DNA from: Nemertoderma westbladi
Lineage: Eukaryota; Xenacoelomorpha; Nemertodermatida; Nemertodermatidae
Direction of reading: 5' to 3'
NCBI GenBank assembly: GCA_032718475.1
Contig: JAUCBJ010000228.1
Coordinates: 1-26,880, forward strand
DNA: 26,880 nt
Positions 11,000 through 19,570 of the stretch are shown here, in pieces. A program made the position numbers and the translations under genes. Below the pieces are notes generated by a model that saw only the letters and a program-made list of their open reading frames with translations, ran no database searches and was not told the origin of the DNA. How positions within the stretch are numbered: the stretch's first letter is position 1; every line of letters starts with the position of its first letter.

Positions 11000-11201
11000 A
11001 TCAATTAATGTAAAGGAGCAGGTTACATTGGCACTTTATTCAACCAAAACAATACAAATAAATTAACGCATTCTTTCACTTAACCCATCATTTCGTTTTG
11101 CCGTTTTGCTATCTAAATACAGAGCCTGTTCCACTGAATTTAGTTTATTGTTTTGGTTATTATAAACTACCAATGTAACCTTCTCCTTACCGTTAATTGA
11201 T
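11000..11201. mobile_element. Foldback element built from the MITE core
   Basis: Imperfect inverted arms of ~55 bp at 11000-11054 and 11147-11201. The left arm reads ATCAATTAATGTAAAGGAGC then AGGTTACATTGGCAC and CAACCAAAACAATA. The right arm is its reverse complement with scattered changes. The arm sequence is the ~55-bp block that distinguishes MITE copies A and B from copy C. Non-coding. Confidence 0.75.
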
Positions 11202-12033
11202 CACTTATCCTTTAAACGAGACATTTATTTCGCCGAAGGATTTGCCCATCACTCTCTCACACGGTAATACTATTGCCCATTGTGATGATGTACATAGAAA
11301 TAATAAAGTATATTGGACATACGCCACATAGCTAGGGAGATGAACGTGGGCTAAAAATTATTACACGCCAATTCCTAGTATCCATACCAGTTGTACACTG
11401 TAGGCCTACAGCTCAGCTGCCCAAATGAAACCTCCTCCAGTGAAACCACAAAGTTCAACTGAATCAATACGGAACGCAACCCATTGCATGAACAATTGCA
11501 CACTAACAAGGGTCGCAGAGTGAATTACCCTTCGTCTGTTGTATATTTTGCCGCCATTGTGATCCGAAGCTCCCAACTACAAATCCACCAATTTAATTAC
11601 TCATTGCCAACTACATGTACAGAGTACAGGATACAGTGCAGTCCGCAAACCGGCTATTCCCCCTTTTGGGCGTCGTCTTCATATCAATGTCCCCTTTACC
11701 CTTTCATTCTACCCTCTATGTGTGCCAATTGTGGGGCGAGCCACTACTAATGATGCGAAATTAATACCATACAAATGAATATAATTACGTATTAACATAA
11801 AAAAAAATGTTTTTTCCCTCCTTTCGTCAAGTTATACTGTACACCTGGGGTTAGCAGGTAAAGTTTATTTTCCTTGTAATAAATAGTTATTTTTTATCAC
11901 CAAACCATCTGCGCTGTGGCATGTCTATTATTAGCCAATCAGCGACTTCCATTAATGATAATTAAACGCATCGGTAGTGGTGGTCTGGAATCTGGAAACG
12001 GACCCCGTCGGTTTACAAGTTGGTGGAAAAATC
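11202..12033. other. Intronic spacer, no gene recognised
   Basis: Unique sequence. An 88-codon frame at 11484-11750 has no recognisable domain and no supporting splice context, so it is not called. Confidence 0.55.
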
Positions 12034-12540
12034 GCAGTGACCGCGATAGTTTCTGTATAGGTAAGGGTTGCCATAGTGACCGCGATAGTTTCCGTATAGG
12101 TAAGGGTTGCCATAGTGACCGCGATAGTTTCTGTATAGGTAAGGGTTGCCATAGTGACCGCGATAGTTTCTGTATAGGTAAGGGTTGCCATAGTGACCGC
12201 GATAGTTTCCGTATAGGTAAGGGTTGCTATAGACACCGCGATAGCTTTTGTATAGGTAAGAGTTGCTATAGTGACCGCGATAGCTTCTGTATAGGTAAGG
12301 GTTGCCATAGTGAGCGCGATAGTTTCTGTATAGGTAAGGGTTGCTATAGTGACCGCGATAGTTTCTGTATAGGTAAGGGTTGCTATAGTGACCGCGATAG
12401 TTTCTGTATAGGTAAGGGTTGCTATAGTGAGCGCGATAGTTTCTGTATAGGTAAGGGTTGCCATAGTAACCGCGATAGTTTCTGTATAGGTAAGGGTTGC
12501 TATAGTGACCGCGATCGTTTCTGTATAGGTAAAGGGTTGC
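12034..12540 (+). repeat. 39-bp minisatellite, left half (about 13 units)
   Basis: The unit reads TAGTGACCGCGATAGTTTCT then GTATAGGTAAGGGTTGCCA, exactly 39 bp. Units alternate C and T at the base before ATAGTG and carry point variants (TGAGCGCG, TAACCGCG). Because 39 is divisible by three, long repetitive open frames appear on both strands; they are not genes. The same array resumes at 16409 after the LINE. Confidence 0.97.
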
Positions 12541-12639
12541 CTACAAGCTGTAGGCCTGCCGACAATAAGACCAAGAAAGATACCGGTACTAGGCCTATAC
12601 AGTTTTTATCCCTGAGCCAGACTACAGCCAGACAGCACA

Positions 12640-14310
12640 ATGTCCCCGCTCTTAATCTCCACAGTTTTCATCGTTCTGGGTCGTTTCGTTGTGGCAGAAC
12701 CATCCGATCCGCGGGGTAACCCTGCAACCCACCCAATACCCGTATTGGACTGGTTTGCGGAACACCCTGTCGCTACCGTTTCGAACTGCCGCGCCGAATC
12801 GACGGAGATGTGGTCGACGAGTGGATTTAGCCTCTACTGCTCTCGTCGGGGAAGAAGATCTTGGGTCTCCTCTCCACGATCTAGAGGCCTAATCGCTAAA
12901 CTCTGTCTACTGTCTCTGGCTGGGGATATTGAGACCAACCCAGGACCCAGCAGGACGCGGACCCCGAAGATCAACTGTCCCGTCTGTCAACGAGGAACAA
13001 ACTCTCGGAGTAAGATCGTCCAATGCGAGAGTTGTGACACATTTGTACATTTAAAATGTTACCGTAGGAAACGCAGTAATTTATTCTCCACCAGAAACAA
13101 TCTTGAACCAAGTTTTCTCTGCAATAGCTGTATTTTTACCGAACTTCCCTTTCATGATACAATTTTAGAATCAGAAACCGACGATTCATTTCTCACATCG
13201 CCTCTGCAAACTCCAAGTGATGCTGAGAGTGAAACTTTTAATTTTTTTAAGAAAAAAGGTCTGCATTTTTTGCACTTAAACGCACGATCTCTGCTTCCAA
13301 AACTTTCCGAAATTCGTATTTTAATCAATAAATCCAACCCAGCAGTTTTAACAATCTCTGAAACTTGGCTCGATGATTGGGACAGACACGGTGGTGGTGT
13401 CTGTACTTACATTCGATGTGATTTAGCTTTTAATCGTAGGGAAGATTTAGAGACTTGTGACGAAGTTTTACTGGTGGAACTTTTACTTCCTAAAACTAAA
13501 CCTATTTTAATCGGTACTTTATATCGGCCCCCTAAACAATCAGATTTTTTGCAAAATTTTGAAAATACAATTTTATGTAATCTTAGGTCAGACTGTGAAA
13601 TATATTTCTTAGGTGATTTTAATATCTGTTACCATCACAAAGCATCCCCCATCTGTAAACAGTACCAAAGTATTTTAAATTTGTTTGGTTTAAAACAAAT
13701 TATTCGAGATTCTACCAGAATTACCAGTAAAACTTCTACTTTACTAGATCACATCCTTTGTAATAATACCGATATTATTTCTCAATCTGGGGTTTTACCT
13801 ATAGGTCTAAGCGATCATTTTATAGTTTTTTGCACAAGAAAGACACAAAAATCTTTTTTCGGGGATCATAAAACAGTAACAGTTAGGTCTATGAAAAATT
13901 ACAGCAAGGAACGCTTTTTAAGTTTGTTAGTTAATTCTGACTGGGAACCCTGTTTTAAGGCCGCTGACATTAACCTTGCGTACACTCTTTTTAAAGATAT
14001 ATTTTTAAAGGCACTTAATACTGTAGCACCAATTAAAGAAATTAGTCTTAAACAACGCACTGAGCCCTGGATGACCTCGGGTATTCTTAGTAATATCAGA
14101 GAAAGAGATAACTATTTGTATAAATTTAGGAAATACCGTGTTTTAGCTGATTATAATAATTACTGCAAATATAGAAACCTTGTCCAACGGGAAATAAAAA
14201 AAGCTAAATCTGAATATTTGTACAACAAAATAAGTGAGAATAAAGATAATCCAAAAAGTCTATGGTCTACCCTAAAATCTTTAGGTTATAAAAACCTTAA
14301 ATCTAAATAG
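12640..14310 (+). CDS. LINE polyprotein, N-terminal half: 2A motif, PHD finger, APE endonuclease
   Basis: 556 residues from an ATG in fair context (CAGCACAATGT). Residues 1-20 are hydrophobic and signal-like. Residues 96-103 are DIETNPGP, a 2A consensus preceded by LCLLSLAG. A C4HC3 PHD-type finger uses C113, C116, C129, C132, H137, C140, C161 and C164. The endonuclease spans about 208-400, with N214 (LNARS), E241 (ETWL), YRPP at 295-298, GDFN at 325-328 and SDH at 391-393. It nicks target DNA for target-primed reverse transcription. ETWLDD runs directly into WDRHGGGV; related proteins have about 20 more residues there, so an in-frame deletion near 13375 is likely. The frame stops at TAG 14308-14310, but the same frame stays open beyond it. 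This is a decayed transposon gene, not a host gene. Confidence 0.9.
   Translation: MSPLLISTVFIVLGRFVVAEPSDPRGNPATHPIPVLDWFAEHPVATVSNCRAESTEMWSTSGFSLYCSRRGRRSWVSSPRSRGLIAKLCLLSLAGDIETNPGPSRTRTPKINCPVCQRGTNSRSKIVQCESCDTFVHLKCYRRKRSNLFSTRNNLEPSFLCNSCIFTELPFHDTILESETDDSFLTSPLQTPSDAESETFNFFKKKGLHFLHLNARSLLPKLSEIRILINKSNPAVLTISETWLDDWDRHGGGVCTYIRCDLAFNRREDLETCDEVLLVELLLPKTKPILIGTLYRPPKQSDFLQNFENTILCNLRSDCEIYFLGDFNICYHHKASPICKQYQSILNLFGLKQIIRDSTRITSKTSTLLDHILCNNTDIISQSGVLPIGLSDHFIVFCTRKTQKSFFGDHKTVTVRSMKNYSKERFLSLLVNSDWEPCFKAADINLAYTLFKDIFLKALNTVAPIKEISLKQRTEPWMTSGILSNIRERDNYLYKFRKYRVLADYNNYCKYRNLVQREIKKAKSEYLYNKISENKDNPKSLWSTLKSLGYKNLKSK
12895..12948 (+). other. 2A-like ribosome-skipping site
   Basis: Codes for about 18 residues ending DIETNPGP. 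It fits the D(V/I)ExNPG|P consensus known from picornaviruses and from some APE-type LINEs. Skipping would fall between Gly102 (12943-12945) and Pro103 (12946-12948). It would release a ~102-residue leader and start the PHD-endonuclease-RT chain at proline. Activity is inferred from the motif only. Confidence 0.85.
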
Positions 14311-16083
14311 AATATTGTTCTGCAAGATAACGGTGAGCTGATTCATGATCATACTCTAGTTAGTAATTTATTTAATAATTATTTTACTAATGTTGCCTCT
14401 AATTTAGTTAAGAAGTTACCGTTATCAAGTAATAAATATAGTATAGGGTCCGAAACTCTAAATAATTTTTATTTAGAAAAGTTACAAAATTCAGAAAAGT
14501 TATTTTTAAAACCCGTTTCTGAGGGTTTCGTTTTTAAAAATCTACTTAGCCTATCAGCCTCAAAAAGTACCGGTCTAGACCTAATACCTGCCCGTTTTCT
14601 TAAGGATGGTGCTGAAGTACTTAAAGTGCCTATTACTTTTATTATTAATTACTCTATCGTAGATAATGTAGTACCAGACGAACTGAAATTAGCTAAGGTT
14701 GTTCCTCTGTATAAAAAGAATAGTAAAGTAGAACCCTGTAATTACAGACCTGTTAGTATCTTAAGTATTGTATCTAAAATTCTAGAACGTTCTGTTTTTC
14801 TACAGCTGGAGGCACATCTTAGTAGGCTAAATCTGATCTATGAACTTCAGTCCGGTTTTCGTAAATCATATTCTACAGACACCTGCCTTATTAACTTAAC
14901 TGATACAATTAGATGTAATAACGCAAAGGGTTTATATACTGGTATGGTAATGTTGGACCTACAAAAGGCTTTCGATACTGTAGATCACGAAATTCTGCTT
15001 GGTAAGTTAGGCCTGATGGGTGTAGGTTCTATAGACTGGTTCAAGTCCTACCTGTCAGACAGAGGTCAAACTGTAGTCATTAGCAAATCGCTGTCTACTG
15101 TACAAGAGATTACCTGTGGTGTACCGCAAGGTAGTATATTAGGTCCTCTGCTTTTTGTATGCTATGTAAATGATATGATAAGTAGTATTGATCCCGATTT
15201 TAAACTCATTTTATATGCCGACGACAGTGCTCTTATTTTCTCTCATAAAGATCCTATCCATATTTCCCAAAAGTTAAGTGCAGTTCTAGAATCCTGTAAT
15301 GAGTGGTTGGTTGATAATAAGCTATCCATTCACTACGGTAAAACTGAAAGTATTTTGTTTGGTTCCAAAAGAAAGTTAAAGAAGGTAACTAAGTTTGAAG
15401 TCACTAGTAATGGACATAAGATTGAAAATAAAAAGGAAGTTAAATATTTAGGCGCCACATTGGATAACTGCTTATCAGGAGAAAGTACAGTGAAAAATAT
15501 TTTCTCGAAAGTTAACAGTAGGCTTAGGTTTCTATACAGAAATAAAAATAGTTTGAACACCGACTCCCGCAAGTTACTTTGCTCTTCTTTAATACAGTGT
15601 CACATGGACTATGCGTGCTCTTCTTGGTATGACGGCTTAACCAAACAGCTTAAATGTAAATTACAAGTAGCTCAGAATAAAGTAGTACGATTTATTAAAG
15701 ACTACAAACCTAGGCACCACCTAACTCCAGATGACTTTTCTGAATCTGGACTACTTAACTTAGATAGTAGAGTTAAGCAGCTACGCCTTAACCATGTGCA
15801 TAAAGTGTATAATGGTAAATGTCCCAATTACCTAAAACAAAAATTCAACAGAGTACGCGATACACACTCTTACAGTACCAGAGCTAGTGCTTCAAACTTC
15901 TACCTCCCGAATTGTAAATCCTTTGAATCTGATACTTTCTTTTTTAACGGCATAAAAAATTGGAACGCTCTGCCTAATGAAATTAAAAACCTAAATAATC
16001 AACATTCTTTTAAATCTGCAGTTAAATCTCACCTCCGTGTGCAATGTAAAAATAGGTACAATAGTCATACAGTAAGTTATTAG
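14311..16083 (+). pseudogene. LINE polyprotein, C-terminal half: reverse transcriptase
   Basis: This continues the frame of the upstream half after one TAG; no frameshift intervenes. Readable sequence begins [10 protein letters not shown] and includes [14 protein letters not shown], the usual entry to the RT fold. From a GTG at 14626 the motifs follow in order: [32 protein letters not shown] (first catalytic Asp), [13 protein letters not shown], and LYADDSALI with the catalytic YADD at 15214-15225. The C-terminal part ([13 protein letters not shown], then a basic stretch and [11 protein letters not shown]) is typical of L2/CR1-type RTs. The frame ends at TAG 16081-16083. All visible catalytic motifs are intact. 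It is called a pseudogene because the stop separates RT from the start codon. Confidence 0.88.
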
Positions 16084-16408
16084 TTTATTAATTATTTACT
16101 ATTTATACTGTAATTACGTTTTATAAGAAATTGTTCTGTACATTACATCTTTATCGTTGAGTCGGGCATTGTCACGCTCTCGATAAAGTTGTACATGTAC
16201 ATAGTGTAATTACGTTTTATATTGGTTTTAGGTTAGCGTAGTGTAATATTGTATTTGTAACCAAGTAACATAAAGGACCCCCTTGGAAATAAGCTGCAAA
16301 GCTTTAGGGGTAATCCTATATGTTATGTTGGACAATACCTTTATACCGGTACATTGTTTGGTGTATTTGTTATTGTTTTTACATAATGTATAAATAAATC
16401 TATCTATC
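16084..16408 (+). other. 3' UTR and tail of the LINE
   Basis: Includes GGACCCCCTTGGAAATAAGC then TGCAAAGCTTTAGGGGTAAT (16275-16314). This can form a stem from CCCCT and AGGGG with an AAGCT/AGCTT inner pair, resembling the 3' recognition region of L2-type elements. A polyadenylation signal AATAAA lies at 16393-16398, next to the short (ATCT)n tail. Confidence 0.75.
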
Positions 16409-16842
16409 TATAGTGACCGCGATAGTTTCTGTATAGGTAAGGGTTGCTATAGTGACCGCGATAGTTTCTGTATAGGTAAAGGGTTGCCATAGTGACCGCG
16501 ATAGTTTCTGTATAGGTAAGAGTTGCTATAGTGACCGCGATAGTTTCTGTATAGGTAAGGGTTGCCATAGTGACCGCGATAGTTTCTGTATAGGTAAGGG
16601 TTGCTATAGTGAGCGCGATAGTTTCTGTATAGGTAAGGGTTGCCATAGTAACCGCGATAGTTTCTGTATAGGTAAGGGTTGCTATAGTGACCTCGATAAT
16701 TTCTGTATAGGTAAGGGTTGCCATAGTTACCGCGATAGTTTCTGTATAGGTAAGGGTTGCTATAGTGACCGCGATAGTTTCTGTATAGGTAAGGGTTGCC
16801 ATAGTGACCGCGATAGTTTCTGTATAGGTAAGGTTGCCATAG
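16409..16842 (+). repeat. 39-bp minisatellite, right half (about 11 units)
   Basis: The same unit as 12034-12540. It contains the same run of variants, TGAGCGCG then TAACCGCG, and the same GGTAAAGGG variant. This supports one former array of about 24 units split by the LINE. The last unit decays near 16842. Confidence 0.97.
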
Positions 16843-17421
16843 GTACCAATAGGCTAAACGTCGCCATGGGTATCGTTTCAGTATATATGTTTTAATTTTA
16901 TTTACGTTTAATATGTCATTGAAATTAAAGTAATAATGCGTATTATATATTAATAATAATAATATATAACTATAGATGCGCCCCCAATCGGGGCAAACAA
17001 TAATTTAATAATAATAATAATATTAATTTATTTTATTCTCTAAAACTCCCTTTGTATATAGAATATATAACGCACAGAGGCAAGCAAAATTAATAATGTT
17101 TGCTGATAATATTAACGAGAGTAAGCGTCACCCCTACAATATTTTATCAGATACACCGTATACACCTATATTAGTGCATTGTTTATTTATATTATAGCCT
17201 ACTTTAATACTTTGGGAACATATTAAATAAGTGTATATATGTACTGTATATGTGATGGTATACATAGGTTATGTTTTCATTACAGTACAGCACTGGTTTT
17301 CCACTGAGTAAGTTAAAAGAGTTCTGTACTCTGAGTTATAATTCTGTATGTTTTCATCACCTGACTGGTTTTTGTTCTATGTGTTCTAAGAGGTTCTGTA
17401 CTTGGTTTTTTTTCGTTATAG
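16843..17421. other. AT-rich intron end
   Basis: Contains interrupted (AAT)n microsatellite stretches near 16950-16972 and 17001-17025. No gene is seen until the exon 2 acceptor. An open frame begins at 17271 upstream of exon 2, but its first 50 codons lie in the intron. Confidence 0.6.
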
Positions 17422-17568
17422 GACTTGTGATCGCATTGGGTTTGTTCTGTGTGGTCGCGTACTATATTAATCGAGCTCTCACTGCTGAATACTTAGATGT
17501 GGTAGAAGTCGAGATAGAATGCGGTCCATTGTTCGGTTACAAAGAAGATAATATCTATGTTTTCAGGG
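17422..17568 (+). CDS. Type II membrane carboxylesterase-like protein, coding exon 2
   Basis: A 147-bp exon that follows a strong T-rich acceptor (TTTCGTTATAG) and ends GG|GTAAGT. Both flanking introns are phase 1. It encodes the rest of the membrane span (LVIALGLFCVVAYYINRA) and then EYLDVVEVEIECGPLFGYKE through NIYVFRG. The pattern of GxLxG followed by a variable stretch and (V/Y)xFxGIPYA is the start of the COesterase (alpha/beta-hydrolase) domain; exon 3 supplies the IPYAKP part. With a short inside N-terminus and an outside esterase domain, the protein is type II, as in Drosophila neurotactin. The catalytic Ser, Glu/Asp and His lie in exons outside the window, so activity cannot be judged. 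Confidence 0.85.
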
Positions 17569-17611
17569 GTAAGTAAATAAATACCCGTTATTCATATCTC
17601 TATGGTAGACT

Positions 17612-17852
17612 GGGGGGGGGGGGGGGGGGGGGGTAATATATCGTATCGGCAAATTACCATAATAAGAAAAGAACATGTCACAGTGACAAATTATTCTAAC
17701 CAAAACAATAAATAATAATCATTAGCACAGATACTGGTTATAATGTTATATTGTAAAGTTAATAATTTCGCTCTGTTAATTGCGTTGATTTGGCCCTGGG
17801 ATGGATTCGATTTTGAGTGTTTTGGGAGTCCCCCCCCCCCCCCCCCCCCCCC
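17612..17852 (+). mobile_element. G/C-bounded MITE-like element, copy D (diverged)
   Basis: Starts with 22 Gs (17612-17633) and ends with 23 Cs (17830-17852). The body keeps CACAGTGACAAATTATTCTA then ACCAAAACAATAAATA, matching TACAGTGGCACGATATTTTA then ACCAAAACAATAAAC in copy A. Near the right end, TGTTAATTGCGTTGATTT corresponds to TGTTATTTGCGTCGAATC. It lies 43 nt after the exon 2 donor. Confidence 0.7.
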
Positions 17853-18554
17853 TCTATTAGGTGTATCATTTGGTTCATCCATGCTATAAGTAAATCTACA
17901 AATAATAAAACATAACAATAACTAACAGCCAAGTCTTATATTGGATATCAATTCTATTTTATTTGCCTTATTAGGCTGGGTATTTGGGCACCTCACGATA
18001 GGCCTACAAAGCAACGTAACTATGTATGTTCATTGACCGACTGGCTGGCTACATTATATCAGTATAATATGGATGTGGTTTCATCACATCCTGTCACCAA
18101 CAAACACCCAATCGTAGATTAAGGCCACAACCAGTGCGCAAGTTTATTATTCAACCTTGGCTCACTCTAGCTCATTAGTAATGGTTGTATGGTCTAGTTA
18201 AATATTATGCTAATATTAATTAACGTAAACTTATTATTTATCCACAAATTAAAAATTTGGCATGTTTTATTTTCTAAATTTAAGGAATTTTTTAATATCT
18301 CACAAATCCATCAGACATTCTTTTTAATAAATATATATGGTGCTTTATATATGATGATTTAAAATAATGGTGATTTTAGTTTTAGTTTTAATTTAGTGTT
18401 ATTTAATTTAGACAATTTTAAATCAATTTTAATCCATGTGGATATAATAAAAGACGTTTGCAACCATTAATAAATATATTTTAATCTATATTCTAATATG
18501 ATTTAGCAAAGGGATTAAATCAAATTAAAACTAATGTAAATACCGTAAATATTC
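17853..18554. other. AT-rich intronic spacer
   Basis: Very AT-rich, with no supported gene. Composition changes sharply at 18555, where a GC-richer open frame begins. Confidence 0.6.
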
Positions 18555-19151
18555 ATGCCTAAAGTACACGGCTCTTTGGACCAGGGTCCTTCGGGGAGGC
18601 CTCCAAATACATGCATTGGTTTCGACGACATACTCGACGTAAGCCGTAACCGTGGTGATCGTCGACATAGTGGTGACCATGGGAACAATAACCGTGGCAA
18701 CACGAGCAGTTTCTATGACGAGCCAGAATACGATACGGACTACGAGGTGGACGCATTGAGGCGTCATTACGCCTCTAAAAAGATTAAGCGGGACCAACCT
18801 ACACGACGAAGTCCTTTGACTCGCGAAGAATCGACGAACAACGAGGGAGTGGTGGAGTTTCAGGAGACCAAAATGTGGTGGACTCGTCGCGATACCAAAC
18901 TCTTAGTCCTCCCAGCCGGGTTCTCCTACGGACCGACTTCCTACAAAGAGTTGCCTCGGGGTCGGATCTTGTCGGACGACTGGCGAACCGCACCGGGGAC
19001 TTCGTTGTTGGCCATAGTTATCATCGCCGGGTTTTGTTTCATCGCCGTTATACTCGCCACTATAGCCAACGCCGAAGGGTCGTCATGGCAACATCCCAAT
19101 CTGGGTGCTCCACCGGCATGTTTCCCTTGTTCCCAGTGCCCGGACGGTTAG
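18555..19151 (+). CDS. Putative type II single-pass membrane protein, 198 residues
   Basis: Not recognised as a known family. The frame is GC-rich against AT-rich flanks, which favours coding. A TAA lies three codons before the ATG, so this ATG is the earliest start without splicing. Residues 1-148 are polar and charged (RNRGDRRHSGDHGNNNRGN, SSFYDEPEYDTDYEVD, ASKKIKRD). Residues 149-171 form a clear membrane span (TSLLAIVIIAGFCFIAVILA). The last ~27 residues are short, extracellular if type II, and end ACFPCSQCPDG. The stop TAG coincides with the start of MITE-like sequence at 19148, so the frame may be truncated, or a weak donor (G|GTTAGG at 19147) could lead to more exons. A cysteine-glycine ending after a type II span recalls membrane collagens or gliomedin-like proteins, but that is a guess. 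It lies inside esterase intron 2 on the same strand. Confidence 0.6.
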   Translation: MPKVHGSLDQGPSGRPPNTCIGFDDILDVSRNRGDRRHSGDHGNNNRGNTSSFYDEPEYDTDYEVDALRRHYASKKIKRDQPTRRSPLTREESTNNEGVVEFQETKMWWTRRDTKLLVLPAGFSYGPTSYKELPRGRILSDDWRTAPGTSLLAIVIIAGFCFIAVILATIANAEGSSWQHPNLGAPPACFPCSQCPDG

Positions 19152-19205
19152 GGGAAAGGAACAGGTTACAGAGGCACGCTATTCTAAACGAAACATTTAA
19201 TGGAA
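19148..19205 (+). mobile_element. MITE-family core fragment at the ORF stop
   Basis: TTAGGGGAAAGGAACAGGTT then ACAGAGGCACGCTATTCTAA aligns with TTAGGGAAAGGAGCAGGTTA then CAGTGGCACG of copies A and B. The TAG stop of the upstream ORF (19149-19151) lies in its first bases. There are no homopolymer ends. Confidence 0.7.
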
Positions 19206-19343
19206 AATTGTATTGAATTGGTAGATATTATATTAAGATTTTATTTACTTTATATATGCATTTGAATTATTGATTCTTATGTGCTTTTTATTTTTCACAA
19301 CAGTTGTAATTTTTTCAGCTTATCTCACAAACATATATTTTTT

Positions 19344-19349
19344 AATAAA
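19344..19349 (+). terminator. Candidate poly(A) signal
   Basis: AATAAA about 190 bp after the 198-residue ORF stop. It would suit an unspliced transcript of that ORF, but the region is AT-rich and the hexamer is expected by chance. Confidence 0.3.
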
Positions 19350-19570
19350 AAGACGTCCAAATGGAATGTAGTTAGTACTTATAGCACTAATAATTGTTTT
19401 CATCATGTGGTTTACCTCTAGCGTGCCCCGTAAATATATTTATAAATATTTGAAGTAGAAGCTTGATTAACCAATAATTACGAATTATATTTATTTATTT
19501 ATCAAGCACGTTAAGTACAAAACCTTACCGGTAGGTGTGTTAGTACCAAAGTATGTAAAAAACTAAAAAG

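Larger units (their letters stand above)
12541..16408 (+). mobile_element. Near full-length L2/CR1-like non-LTR retrotransposon with 2A peptide
   Basis: A 3.87-kb LINE inserted into the 39-bp minisatellite. It has a ~100-bp 5' UTR, one long reading frame at 12640-16083, and a 3' UTR that ends in AATAAATCTATCTATC. The frame carries a 2A-like motif, a PHD-type zinc finger, an APE-type endonuclease and a reverse transcriptase. The left array stops at GGGTTGC (12534-12540) and the right array resumes at TATAGTGACC (16409), so the repeat phase is preserved and no long target duplication is seen. This fits L2/CR1 elements, which often lack one. The CTATC tail overlaps the target's CTATAG, suggesting microhomology at insertion. 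A single stop at 14308-14310 and a short endonuclease gap suggest this copy is inactive. Confidence 0.93.
8438..17421 (+). other. Intron 1 of the esterase gene (inferred)
   Basis: About 9 kb, GT-AG, phase 1, with a T-rich tract before the acceptor (GGTTTTTTTTCGTTATAG). It holds a degenerate ~150-bp triplication, MITE copies B and C and related fragments, a foldback element, and a 39-bp minisatellite split by a LINE. Between these, 9731-10151 and 10230-10736 are AT-rich with nothing recognised. Confidence 0.65.

Noticed and set aside
11484-11750. 88-codon open frame in intron 1
   Set aside because: No recognisable domain, no splice support and no composition change. The same reasoning excludes 1418-1657, 9092-9435, 24800-25144 and 26639-26824.
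11916-12719. 267-codon plus-strand frame and antisense 170-codon frame with 13-residue repeats
   Set aside because: The minisatellite unit is 39 bp (13 codons), so open frames arise on both strands automatically. The same holds for 16404-16802. No domain, start context or composition supports coding.
12034-16842. CRISPR-like look of regular repeats
   Set aside because: Repeats are contiguous with no unique spacers, and the context is an animal genome.
17271-17421. Start of the exon 2 frame at ATG 17271
   Set aside because: A strong T-rich acceptor ends at 17421, and the phase joins exon 1 to complete one membrane span. The 50 upstream codons look intronic.
18531-18993. Several minus-strand frames and a plus-strand frame at 18875-19216
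   Set aside because: They are shadows of the GC-rich 18555-19151 ORF with low-complexity content and no domains.
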